Under the pieces are notes generated by a model. The model did not search any database, was not told where the DNA came from, and saw only the letters and a program-made list of their open reading frames with translations. 64,000 nt of DNA from UBA8079 sp049601915 (GTDB taxonomy: Bacteria; Pseudomonadota; Alphaproteobacteria; UBA6615): assembly GCA_049601915.1 (NCBI GenBank), contig JBMYRB010000001.1, positions 62,001 to 126,000 on the forward strand, given 5' to 3'. This document shows positions 44,394 through 52,393 of the stretch, one piece after another. Each line of letters begins with the position of its first letter. Positions within the stretch are counted from its first letter, which is position 1. The position numbers and the translations under genes are program-made.

Positions 44394-45422
44394 ATGACGG
44401 ACAAGCTCGATCCCAACGCAATTGCCAGACGATTGCGGCAATCCGGGCATGCCCCGGAACTGACCGGTGATGATCTGTCGGTCCTTTCGACCAAAGGCGT
44501 TTCACATGATCACTGGCTGTTGGCCGATACCGGCTCGGTGCTGCGCATACCCCGCATGAACCAATGGGGCCAACGCGCCGAGACCGCACTCGCCTACCAG
44601 GCTGCTGCTTTTGAACGCGCCGCCGCCAGCGGGCACACACCGTATTGTATCGCCGTGATATCGCCCGATGAGGCGCTCCCGCGTGGTGCCCTGCTCGTCG
44701 AGGAAATCGCCGGTCGGGCACCCCACCTGCCGGGCGACCTGACCGCGATTGCCGACGCGCTCGCCGCAATTCACAGCCTGCCGGTTCCCGCCGACGATCA
44801 ACTCCCGCCACTTCAGATCCACCGCAATCCCGTATCCTCGACCCTACAGATAATCGACGAACAGGCGGCCTTCCTGGCCGCGGCACGCATTCCGGCCGAG
44901 ACGGTCGCGGATATTCACAAGGACCTCGAATGGGCCCGCCGCTTCGCTGGCCAGGGTGAACCCGATTTCGCACGCTGTCTGGTCTGCACGGATGCACACC
45001 CGGGCAACTTTTTGATCGATGACAGCGGCAAGGCCTGGTTCGTCGATCTGGAGAAGGCATTGTACGGCGCCGTCCCGATCGACCTGGCGCATGTCACGCT
45101 GTTGACATCCACTGGGTGGGACCCGGATTACCTTGGCGATCCTTCCGCTGCGGACGTCGAAAACTTCTACCGCCGCTATCTCGATCTGGTTGGCCAGGAA
45201 CGGGCCGCCGAACTTGAACCGTGGCTGCTGCCGTTGCGCCGGCTGACATGGCTGCGCACCATCACCTGGTTCGCACGCTGGCGGGCCGAATGGTCTGATA
45301 CGGATCACGCGGCCATGCGAGATCCCCGCATGTCGGCGCATATCCACGCCCATGTGACCCGTTGTTTCGAGTCGGAAACCGTCGCGGAGATACGCCGTGA
45401 CTGGCTCGGAAAAGAAGGTTAG
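44394..45422 (+). CDS. Aminoglycoside-phosphotransferase-fold kinase-like protein
   Basis: A 342-residue APH/choline-kinase-type protein. The nucleotide-binding half has LADTGSVLRIPRMNQWGQRAETALAYQAAAFERA and LLVEEIAGRAPHLPGDL; the catalytic loop is LVCTDAHPGNFLIDDSGKAWFVDLEKALYGAVPIDLAH, with the usual Asp/His/Asn pattern (a Cys replaces the first His or Leu). The substrate is unknown; such chromosomal members rarely act on antibiotics. It follows moaB by 4 bases. Confidence 0.88.
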   Translation: MTDKLDPNAIARRLRQSGHAPELTGDDLSVLSTKGVSHDHWLLADTGSVLRIPRMNQWGQRAETALAYQAAAFERAAASGHTPYCIAVISPDEALPRGALLVEEIAGRAPHLPGDLTAIADALAAIHSLPVPADDQLPPLQIHRNPVSSTLQIIDEQAAFLAAARIPAETVADIHKDLEWARRFAGQGEPDFARCLVCTDAHPGNFLIDDSGKAWFVDLEKALYGAVPIDLAHVTLLTSTGWDPDYLGDPSAADVENFYRRYLDLVGQERAAELEPWLLPLRRLTWLRTITWFARWRAEWSDTDHAAMRDPRMSAHIHAHVTRCFESETVAEIRRDWLGKEG

Positions 45423-45424
45423 CC

Positions 45425-45454
45425 TATTGATATTAAACATATATTATTGATATT
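45425..45454. repeat. Direct repeat TATTGATATT spaced 20 bases apart
   Basis: Two identical 10-base copies begin at 45425 and 45445, a spacing of exactly two helical turns, in a conspicuously AT-rich patch (about 45423-45510) of an otherwise GC-rich region. It lies upstream of the radical SAM gene. A binding site for a dimeric or paired regulator is possible but not shown. Confidence 0.45.
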
Positions 45455-45477
45455 CGCCTGCACTCTCCTAAAAGTTC

Positions 45478-45505
45478 TTGTTTTGTTCTTTTCACATCCT
45501 ATCAT
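45478..45505 (+). promoter_or_regulatory. Candidate promoter giving a leaderless mRNA
   Basis: TTGTTT (45478-45483), 16-base spacer, TATCAT (45500-45505). The ATG of the radical SAM gene begins at 45512, about where transcription would start, and no ribosome-binding site is visible, so the transcript would have little or no 5' leader. Confidence 0.45.
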
Positions 45506-45511
45506 TGATGC

Positions 45512-46687
45512 ATGAACAAGATCATTGACCGACAAATAACCCCTGAACCCGAGCATCCGGGCGGCATACACAATGGGTCGCCGGATCGAATCCCCGATCG
45601 CCATCATCCCGGGCACGGCGCCATCTCCAACCGCAGCGGCCGCTTTGAGCTGCTGCGGGGCAAGGCTACCGATGACGGCTGGCGGGAAAAGTTTGACGAA
45701 GACCCGGTCCCGCGGCGCGACACAACCGTCACGTTCGACCGAACGAAAACGATCATCGCGCACAATGATTCGCCCGACCTCCCCTTTGATCGCTCGATCA
45801 ACGCCTATCGGGGCTGTGAACATGGATGCGTCTATTGTTTTGCCAGGCCGACCCATGCCTGGCTCGGCCTGTCGCCCGGTCTGGATTTCGAGACACGGAT
45901 CTTTGCCAAACCGAACGCCGCGGAACTGCTGACCCGCGAACTCGCGCGCCCGGGATACAAGCCGCGCACCATCGCCATGGGCACCAATACCGACCCCTAT
46001 CAGCCCGTTGAACGACGGCTGAAGATCACGCGCTCGCTCCTCGAGGTTCTCGCTGCCCACGACCACCCCGTCTCCATCGTAACGAAAAGCGCGCTGGTCA
46101 CGCGCGACCTCGACATCCTCGCACCGATGGCCGCCAAGGGGCTCGCGACGGTCGGGGTCTCGGTCACCACATTGGACGGCAATCTGGCCCAGAACATGGA
46201 ACCGCGCGCTGCCGCGCCCGAGCGCCGTCTCGAAACCATTCGCATGCTGGCGGCTGCGGGCCTGCCGGTTACCGTTATGGCCACGCCGATGATCCCGGCC
46301 CTGAACGACCATGAACTCGAGGCCATTCTTATTCGCGCCCGTCAGGCCGGTGCCACACATGCCAGCTACATCCTTCTGCGCCTGCCCCTTGAATTGAAGG
46401 AATTGTTCGAAGAGTGGTTGGCCACGCATTACCCCGATCGAAAGCGGCGTGTGCTGAGCCGGTTGCGCGAGATGCGCAGCGGCGAGTTATACAAGAGCGG
46501 GTTTGGTAAACGCATGCGCGGCCGCGGCGAGACGGCGAAACTGCTCCGGGAACGTTTCCGGCTCGCGGTTCGACAACAGGGCTATTCAACGGAGCCGACC
46601 TTGCTGGACGCAAGGCTGTTCCAGCGAAGCACCTCACACCCCAGAGTCACGTGTCAGTTGAACCTGTTTGCCGAAAATCAGGCCTGA
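45512..46687 (+). CDS. PA0069-family radical SAM protein
   Basis: A 391-residue radical S-adenosylmethionine protein. The 4Fe-4S motif CEHGCVYCFARPTHAWLGLSPGLDFE is in the N-terminal third. YKPRTIAMGTNTDPYQPVERRLKITRSLLEVL and FVDTLLRLPLELKELF-like IILLRLPLELKELFEEWL give the SPL-like fold. Known only as PA0069/spore-photoproduct-lyase-related; reaction unknown. The ATG lacks a ribosome-binding site and lies just after a -10-like TATCAT. Confidence 0.92.
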   Translation: MNKIIDRQITPEPEHPGGIHNGSPDRIPDRHHPGHGAISNRSGRFELLRGKATDDGWREKFDEDPVPRRDTTVTFDRTKTIIAHNDSPDLPFDRSINAYRGCEHGCVYCFARPTHAWLGLSPGLDFETRIFAKPNAAELLTRELARPGYKPRTIAMGTNTDPYQPVERRLKITRSLLEVLAAHDHPVSIVTKSALVTRDLDILAPMAAKGLATVGVSVTTLDGNLAQNMEPRAAAPERRLETIRMLAAAGLPVTVMATPMIPALNDHELEAILIRARQAGATHASYILLRLPLELKELFEEWLATHYPDRKRRVLSRLREMRSGELYKSGFGKRMRGRGETAKLLRERFRLAVRQQGYSTEPTLLDARLFQRSTSHPRVTCQLNLFAENQA

Positions 46688-46742
46688 ATTTCAAACTGAA
46701 ATCCGGTGTGCGACGCGGGCGTTGTGCTAGTTTGCCCGCAAG

Positions 46743-48089
46743 ATGCTCTCCAATGACGAACTGTTACCGCTTGCCGTCGTCGCGCTCGTCGCCCTTTCGT
46801 GCGGCATCTTTCTCACCCGCCTGAAACAACCGGCCGTCGTCGGCTACATTCTTGCCGGACTGGTCCTCGGGCCCTCCGGTTTCGAACTCGTCGAAAATGA
46901 AGAGAGTATCGGCCTGCTCGCCGAACTCGGCATGCTCCTTCTGCTCTTTGTGATCGGTATGGAGTTGAGCCTCCGGGCGTTCCGTCAGATATGGAGAATC
47001 GCCGTCACGACTGTCGTCCTGCAGACCGCAGGCGCGATGGGACTTGTCTGGCTGATCGGCCAGGGACAGGCCTGGCCGCTCGCTGCAGTAGTGCTGCTCG
47101 CTTTCGTCCTGGCGCTGTCGAGCACCGCCGTCGCGGTGAAGATGCTCGAGGATATCGGTGAACTACGCACCCGCAGCGGCCGAATCACCGTGGGCATCCT
47201 CATCGCCCAGGACCTTGCCGTCGTGCCGATGATCCTGCTCCTCGACGTGGTTGCGGTCGGCTCCTTCAGCATCTTCGCCGTGGGCAGGATCGTTCTGTCG
47301 GTCGCACTGTTGCTGGGGCTGATCCTGTTCCTGAGCCAACGCCAGCGGTTGAACATTCCGGTGCTGAGCACGACCGAAGGCCATAAGGACCTGACCCCGC
47401 TGCTCGGGCTGGTTTGCTGTTTCGGCGCCGCCACCATATCCGGCCTGCTCGGTCTCTCGCCCGCCTATGGCGCGTTCCTGGCCGGGCTCACCATTGGCAA
47501 CAGCAACCTCCGGGTCAGCATGCTGGAGATGGTGATGCCGATCCAGAGTGTGCTGATGATGGTGTTCTTCCTGTCCGTCGGACTACTGATCGATCTGTCG
47601 CTGATCTGGGACAATCTCGGCATCATTATCCTGATGTTATTGATCGTGACGGTCGGCAAGACGGCGATCAACCTGTCGATTTTTGCCGCCCTTCGGTTGC
47701 CCTGGGGGCAGGCGCTCCTGACGGCCCTGATCCTGGCCCAGGTCGGCGAGTTCTCGTTCCTGCTCGGCAATGTGGGGCTGCAGCGCGGCATCATTACCAT
47801 CGACGAGTTTCGGATCATCCTCTCGGTCACGGCCCTGTCGTTGATTATCTCGCCGCTCTACATGAGCGCGATCCGGCGGCTGCACCGTGTCGCCAAGTAC
47901 CAGCGCGCCTCGATCCGCTATGTCTTCCGCGTCGCGTTCGGGCGGGAGGCCGACTGGACCCGGTTGACCGTGCGCAAGGTCTCCGGAGTTCGACTATCCG
48001 TCCCCGAAGGCGTCAAACGATTGTCGGTCCCCGACCGTGTGAAACGACGGCTGGGCCATCGCAGCCCTCCCGGCGACGGTTCGGACTGA
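46743..48089 (+). CDS. CPA2-family cation:proton antiporter
   Basis: Inner-membrane Kef/YbaL-type antiporter of 448 residues with about 12 membrane segments, from LLPLAVVALVALSCGIFLTRLKQPAVVGYILAGLVLGPSG through LLAELGMLLLLFVIGMELSL to ALILAQVGEFSFLLGNVGL. It ends about 45 residues after the last helix and lacks the TrkA-N/RCK nucleotide-binding domain of KefB and KefC. The ion (K+ or Na+) is unknown. It stands between the radical SAM gene and rnhB. Confidence 0.92.
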   Translation: MLSNDELLPLAVVALVALSCGIFLTRLKQPAVVGYILAGLVLGPSGFELVENEESIGLLAELGMLLLLFVIGMELSLRAFRQIWRIAVTTVVLQTAGAMGLVWLIGQGQAWPLAAVVLLAFVLALSSTAVAVKMLEDIGELRTRSGRITVGILIAQDLAVVPMILLLDVVAVGSFSIFAVGRIVLSVALLLGLILFLSQRQRLNIPVLSTTEGHKDLTPLLGLVCCFGAATISGLLGLSPAYGAFLAGLTIGNSNLRVSMLEMVMPIQSVLMMVFFLSVGLLIDLSLIWDNLGIIILMLLIVTVGKTAINLSIFAALRLPWGQALLTALILAQVGEFSFLLGNVGLQRGIITIDEFRIILSVTALSLIISPLYMSAIRRLHRVAKYQRASIRYVFRVAFGREADWTRLTVRKVSGVRLSVPEGVKRLSVPDRVKRRLGHRSPPGDGSD

Positions 48090-48098
48090 CCATCATCC

Positions 48099-48722
48099 AT
48101 GCTCGATGCTGGCACCAACGAAATGATCGCCGGGGTCGATGAAGCCGGCCGCGGCCCCTGGGCCGGGCCGGTTGTCGCGGCCGCTGCGATCCTGAGCCCC
48201 GAGAGCAGCACGGCCCTGCAGCGCGCCAGGGTCAATGATTCCAAGGCCCTCAGCAAGGCCGCGCGCGAGCGCTGCTTCGAGATCATCCGCGCGGAGGAAG
48301 ACCGAGGAACGCTATGGTTGTCGATCGAGACTGCCGAGGTGGCCGAAATCGACGAACATAATATTCTGCACGCCACGTTGCGGGCCATGAACCGCGCCGT
48401 GACCGCGCTACCCGTCGCGCCTGTGCGCGCACTCATCGACGGCGATCAGCTGCCGGAACTTCCCTGCCCGGGCGAAACAGTGGTCCGGGGTGATTCCAAA
48501 TTTCTGGCGATCGCCGCCGCATCGATCGCGGCGAAAGTGACGCGCGACCGGATGATGACGGCCCTGGCGCGCGACCATCCCGGTTATGGCTGGGAGCGCA
48601 ACGCCGGCTACGGCACGGCGGAGCACCGCAACGCGCTGGAATCCCTCGGTGTGACAATTCATCACCGACGCAGCTTCGCACCCATACGCAAATTGCTCGA
48701 AGACACCCCAACATCTCGTTAA
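48099..48722 (+). CDS. rnhB: Ribonuclease HII
   Basis: Cuts RNA in RNA-DNA hybrids and removes ribonucleotides from DNA. The 207 residues contain the acidic active-site start IAGVDEAGRGPWAGPVVAAAAIL, VNDSKALSKAARERCFEII, LIDGDQLPELP, GDSKFLAIAAASIAAKVTRDRMM and GYGTAEHRNALESLGVTIHHRRSFAPI. It lies upstream of ccrM, a common alphaproteobacterial pair. Confidence 0.96.
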   Translation: MLDAGTNEMIAGVDEAGRGPWAGPVVAAAAILSPESSTALQRARVNDSKALSKAARERCFEIIRAEEDRGTLWLSIETAEVAEIDEHNILHATLRAMNRAVTALPVAPVRALIDGDQLPELPCPGETVVRGDSKFLAIAAASIAAKVTRDRMMTALARDHPGYGWERNAGYGTAEHRNALESLGVTIHHRRSFAPIRKLLEDTPTSR

Positions 48723-48728
48723 CCGGCT

Positions 48729-48780
48729 GACTCCAAACACTAAATCGTCTTTCCGGTGATTTTCCGATTGACGGTGAGTC
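48729..48780. promoter_or_regulatory. Two GANTC sites before ccrM
   Basis: GACTC at 48729-48733 and GAGTC at 48776-48780 lie within 80 bases upstream of the ccrM start. GANTC is the target of CcrM. In Caulobacter, methylation of GANTC sites in the ccrM promoter represses it; the same feedback is plausible here. A matching promoter was not found. Confidence 0.55.
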
Positions 48781-48804
48781 CCGAGTTGGTCATCGTCCGC
48801 GCCC

Positions 48805-49911
48805 ATGCGAACCCCTGGCCAAGGTCGCAAAGGCACCGACGTGCCTGCGCGCAATGTGATTCTGAAAGGCGACTGCATCGAGCAGCTTTCCGCTCTGCCG
48901 GATGCGTGCATAGACGTGGTCTTCGCCGACCCCCCGTATAACCTGCAGCTGTCGGGCGAACTCACGCGACCTAATAATTCCAAGGTCGACGGGGTCGATG
49001 ACGAATGGGACAAGTTCGACGATCTGGCTGCCTATGACGAGTTCAGCCGTGCCTGGCTGGCCGAGGTGCACCGCGTCCTGACTCCCAACGGATCGCTCTG
49101 GGTCATCGGCAGCTATCACAATATTTTCCGTGTCGGCGCAGCGCTGCAGGATCTCGGTTTCTGGATTCTCAACGACGTCGTCTGGCGCAAGACCAATCCG
49201 ATGCCCAACTTCCGTGGCCGCCGCTTTACCAACGCCCACGAGACCATGATCTGGGCGGCCAAGAGCCAGGATTCGAAATACACGTTCAATTACGAGGCCA
49301 TGAAGGGCCTGAACGAAGACCTGCAGATGCGCAGCGACTGGTTGCTGCCGATCTGCAACGGGAACGAACGGATCAAGGGCGACGACGGCCGCAAGGCGCA
49401 CCCGACCCAGAAGCCCGAAGCGTTGCTGCATCGCGTCGTGCTCGCCTCGACCCGGGTCGGCGACGTGATTCTCGACCCGTTCTTCGGCAGCGGCACCACG
49501 GGCGCCGTTGCCAAGCAGCTCGGCCGTGACTTCATCGGCATCGAGCGCGACCCGGATTACATCGCGGTCGCCGAAAAAAGAATCGCCAACACGCGGCGCA
49601 TCTCCGAGACCGAGCTGCTCGAGACCCCGTCCAAGCGCGAACAGCCGCGCATCCCGTTCGGCTGGCTGGTGGAACGCGGCATGTTGCGGCCGGGTGAAAA
49701 ACTCTATGCGCCCAAGCGCCGCCATGCAGCAAAGATCCGCGCCGACGGCACGATCGTGGCCGCCGAGAACCGCGGATCGATCCACAAGATCGGTGCAGAG
49801 GTGCAGGGTGCTGCAGCCTGCAACGGCTGGACGTTCTGGCATGTGGATGTCGAGGGCAAGCTGGTGCCAATTGACGTACTACGCCAGAAGCTGCGCGCGG
49901 AACTCAACTAG
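48805..49911 (+). CDS. ccrM: Adenine-N6 DNA methyltransferase CcrM (GANTC)
   Basis: Cell-cycle methyltransferase that methylates adenine in GANTC. Beta-group order: DPPY motif first (VVFADPPYNLQLSGELTRPNNSKVDGVDDEWDKF), then FFGSGTTGAVAKQLGRDFIGIERD. WVIGSYHNIFRVGAALQDLGFWILNDVVWRKTNPMPNFRGRRFTNAHETMIWA is highly typical of CcrM. The C-terminal RAMA-type domain (about residues 280-365) is present. The ATG at 48805 lacks a ribosome-binding site; the GTG at 48841, after AAAGGC, would give the usual spacing to GDCIEQ. Confidence 0.96.
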   Translation: MRTPGQGRKGTDVPARNVILKGDCIEQLSALPDACIDVVFADPPYNLQLSGELTRPNNSKVDGVDDEWDKFDDLAAYDEFSRAWLAEVHRVLTPNGSLWVIGSYHNIFRVGAALQDLGFWILNDVVWRKTNPMPNFRGRRFTNAHETMIWAAKSQDSKYTFNYEAMKGLNEDLQMRSDWLLPICNGNERIKGDDGRKAHPTQKPEALLHRVVLASTRVGDVILDPFFGSGTTGAVAKQLGRDFIGIERDPDYIAVAEKRIANTRRISETELLETPSKREQPRIPFGWLVERGMLRPGEKLYAPKRRHAAKIRADGTIVAAENRGSIHKIGAEVQGAAACNGWTFWHVDVEGKLVPIDVLRQKLRAELN

Positions 49912-49918
49912 ACCCGCG

Positions 49919-50983
49919 TCAACGCGTTCCCTTTCCCAGATGGGCCATCACATGGCGCACCACCTTGCGGGTCAGGGTGGGCAGCGCGTGATCGCCAAAA
50001 GCCTCGAGCGGGATCCACACGCCACCCAGCGTGGTGCGCCCGTCGATGCGCGCGGCCCTGACCTGAAGTTCGAGCTGCAGATGGGTGAAACCATGCTCGA
50101 CCACGCCCGGTAGTGACGTCCAATCGGCCGCCACCGGCGGGCTGTCGCGGAACTCCGGCGTCTCCTCCCACGGGCCCGACGGCACCTCCATCATGCCCCC
50201 GAGCAAGCCCGTTTCCGGGCGCCGACGCAGCAGCACATGCCCGTCTCTACGGGTCATCCAGTAGGCGACGGCCCGGCGCACGGGGCGCGGTGCCTTCGGC
50301 ACCCGGCGCGGCAGGACCTCGGCAAGGCCCGCATCATAGGCACGACAGTCAGATTGCCACGGACAAAGCCCGCAGGTGGGTGCGCGCGGGGTGCAGATCG
50401 TCGCTCCCAGATCCATAACCGCCTGGGCGTAGTCGCCGGCGCGCGCGTCGGGCGTGAGGCGCGCCGCGTGGGACTTCAGAACCGGCTTGGCATCGGGCAT
50501 CGGCGTCTCGACGGCGAACAGCCGCGCCATCACCCGTTCGATATTGCCGTCCACCGGCGTGGCGGTGCGCCCGAAGGCAATCGCGGCGATGGCGGCGGCC
50601 GTATAGGGGCCGATGCCCGGCAATTCGCGCAAGCCCGTCTCGGTATCGGGAAAGCGCCCGCCGTGAATGTCGCAGACCTGACGCGCGCATCTATGAAGAT
50701 TGCGCGCCCGCGCGTAGTAGCCGAGGCCCGCCCATTGGGTGAGAACCTGATCGAGCTCCGCGGCCGCCAGATCCTCCACGAGTGGCCAGCGCGCGAGGAA
50801 GTCCCGGAAATACGGCCCGACGGTAGCCACCGTCGTCTGTTGCAGCATCACCTCGCTAAGCCACACATGGTAAGGATCCGCCCGCACACCCCGGCGAGAC
50901 TGCGCGGGCGAAATCCGCCACGGCAGGCGCCGCGCGTGGCGGTCGTACCATTCAAGAATTGTCGCGGCGGATGGATCGGGCAT
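49919..50983 (-). CDS. mutY: Adenine DNA glycosylase MutY
   Basis: Removes adenine mispaired with 8-oxoguanine. The 354 residues show RLPWRISPAQSRRGVRADPYHVWLSEVMLQQTTVATVGPYF, the helix-hairpin-helix LRELPGIGPYTAAAIAAIAFGRTATPVDGNIERVMARLF with the catalytic Asp, and the 4Fe-4S cluster CTPRAPTCGLCPWQSDC. A NUDIX-like 8-oxoG-recognition domain follows (about residue 235 on). The ATG at 50983 is the natural start. Divergent from dciA by 46 bases; convergent with ccrM. Confidence 0.96.
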   Translation of the reverse strand: MPDPSAATILEWYDRHARRLPWRISPAQSRRGVRADPYHVWLSEVMLQQTTVATVGPYFRDFLARWPLVEDLAAAELDQVLTQWAGLGYYARARNLHRCARQVCDIHGGRFPDTETGLRELPGIGPYTAAAIAAIAFGRTATPVDGNIERVMARLFAVETPMPDAKPVLKSHAARLTPDARAGDYAQAVMDLGATICTPRAPTCGLCPWQSDCRAYDAGLAEVLPRRVPKAPRPVRRAVAYWMTRRDGHVLLRRRPETGLLGGMMEVPSGPWEETPEFRDSPPVAADWTSLPGVVEHGFTHLQLELQVRAARIDGRTTLGGVWIPLEAFGDHALPTLTRKVVRHVMAHLGKGTR

Positions 50984-51029
50984 CGTTGAGAAACATTGTG
51001 GCGTCCGGCCCCGCCTTCTACCATGCACC

Positions 51030-51542
51030 ATGGCCTCGAAAACCGACAATAAGGCGAGTAAGCGCGCCGGCGGGCTACGCGCCATCGGCGCGGAGAGCAG
51101 CCGGGCCACCTCATCGATCCGGCGCAAGCGCGGTTTTTTCGAAGCCAGCGTGTTCTCGGACTGGCGCGATATTGTCGGCGACGACCTGTCCAGCCAGTGC
51201 GTACCAATGCGCCTGGTTCGCGGGCCGGAAGGCGAAGGCGGAACCTTGCATGTAAAGGTGACGGGGCCCCTCGCGCTCGAATTGCAGCACCTTGAGCCTC
51301 AAGTCATCGAACGGATCAATTCCTTCTATGGCTACCGGGCGGTCGCGGCGCTGCGCCTGCATCAGGGTCCGATCACCGTGCCCGAGCGCCCAAATCCCGT
51401 CGAGCCCGCGCAGGCAGATGCCGCAGACATGGCGCAACTCGATGAGAATCTCGCCGCCGTCGATGACCCCGAGTTGCGCCGCGCGCTGCGGGATTTTGGA
51501 GAATCCGTGCTGGCGCGAAACAAGCCGGATAGCACCGAATAA
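51030..51542 (+). CDS. dciA: DciA-type helicase loader (DUF721)
   Basis: A 170-residue protein with the DUF721 core FEASVFSDWRDIVGDDLSSQCVPMRLVRG and LHVKVTGPLALELQHLEPQVIERINSFYGYRAV. Known: DciA is the ancestral loader of the replicative helicase DnaB in bacteria without DnaC. Start MASKTDNKASKRAGG; basic, disordered N-terminus. Together with mutY, dsbA-like and smc it forms a conserved alphaproteobacterial block. Confidence 0.88.
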   Translation: MASKTDNKASKRAGGLRAIGAESSRATSSIRRKRGFFEASVFSDWRDIVGDDLSSQCVPMRLVRGPEGEGGTLHVKVTGPLALELQHLEPQVIERINSFYGYRAVAALRLHQGPITVPERPNPVEPAQADAADMAQLDENLAAVDDPELRRALRDFGESVLARNKPDSTE

Positions 51543-51654
51543 CCCGCGTCCACCGCCTGCCACGACGCAATAATCATCTCCTTTCCGTCACATTCGCCTG
51601 TCAGGATCACCCACAGGCCTGCTAACCGTCTGGTGCAACGCGATTTTTCTGCGC

Positions 51655-51684
51655 TTGTGCCATGCGAAGGCAGGTCCGTATAAT
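51655..51684 (+). promoter_or_regulatory. Candidate sigma-70 promoter of the DsbA-like gene
   Basis: TTGTGC (51655-51660), 18-base spacer, perfect TATAAT (51679-51684), 27 bases before the GTG start. GGAGG lies between the -10 and the start. Confidence 0.6.
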
Positions 51685-51711
51685 CGCAACATCTTGTGTT
51701 TGGAGGACTTT

Positions 51712-52332
51712 GTGCGCCTATATAGAGGAATTGGCACCGCCATGGCCGGCGTGATCGCGCTTGCGTTTGCGGTGACATCAGCCCCTGCCCAGCAGGCCAT
51801 CGACCCGGCCACAGCGCTGCAGGAGCGCTCCATCGGCAGCTCCGACGCACCAGTGACGTTGATCGAGTATTTCTCGCTCACCTGTCCCTTTTGCGCGAGA
51901 TTCCACAATGACGTCTATGGCGACCTTAAAAAGAAGTACGTGGACACGGGCAAGGTTCGCTTCGTCTACAAGGAGTTTCCGCACGACGGGGTTGATCTGC
52001 GGGCGGGGATGATGGCCCGCTGCGCCGACCCGCGCCGCTATGCGGGCCTGGTTCAGGTTCTGTTCAAGAACCAGCCCAACTGGGCGCGCTCGAACGACCC
52101 GATGGCCGAACTGGCAAAGATCGGTCGGCTGGCCGGCATCGATGACGCCACCTTCGAGAGCTGCACCTCATCCGAGGAGCTCTCGAACGGCCTGCTCGCC
52201 GAGCGGCAAAAAGCCAGTGCACAAGGCGTTCGGAGCACTCCGACATTCGCGATCGACGGACAACTGTATCCGGGGTCGCTTTCGATCGAGGAATTCTCGG
52301 AAATCATCGATCCGCTTCTGGCGAAGCAGTGA
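51712..52332 (+). CDS. DsbA-family thioredoxin-fold exported protein
   Basis: A 206-residue periplasmic thiol:disulfide protein. GTG start at 51712 follows GGAGG by 5 bases. It gives signal peptide MRLYRGIGTAMAGVIALAFAVTSAPA. The active site is C58-P-F-C61 (FSLTCPFCARFH), and the cis-Pro loop is GVRSTPTFAIDG. Its closest type is the DsbA/DsbG-like (thioredoxin_4) group rather than classical DsbA. smc follows about 60 bases later; the pairing is conserved in this class. Confidence 0.92.
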   Translation: MRLYRGIGTAMAGVIALAFAVTSAPAQQAIDPATALQERSIGSSDAPVTLIEYFSLTCPFCARFHNDVYGDLKKKYVDTGKVRFVYKEFPHDGVDLRAGMMARCADPRRYAGLVQVLFKNQPNWARSNDPMAELAKIGRLAGIDDATFESCTSSEELSNGLLAERQKASAQGVRSTPTFAIDGQLYPGSLSIEEFSEIIDPLLAKQ

Positions 52333-52393
52333 TTCGGTGTTCACAATGCACGACGTTTTATAGGCAGAGTTCTTTCTTGGGGGTTACGTACCG

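Noticed and set aside
49911..49935. CGCG-TCAA-CGCG hairpin between ccrM and mutY as a bidirectional terminator
   Set aside because: It lies within the coding end of mutY, the stem is 4 bases long and no T run follows on either strand.
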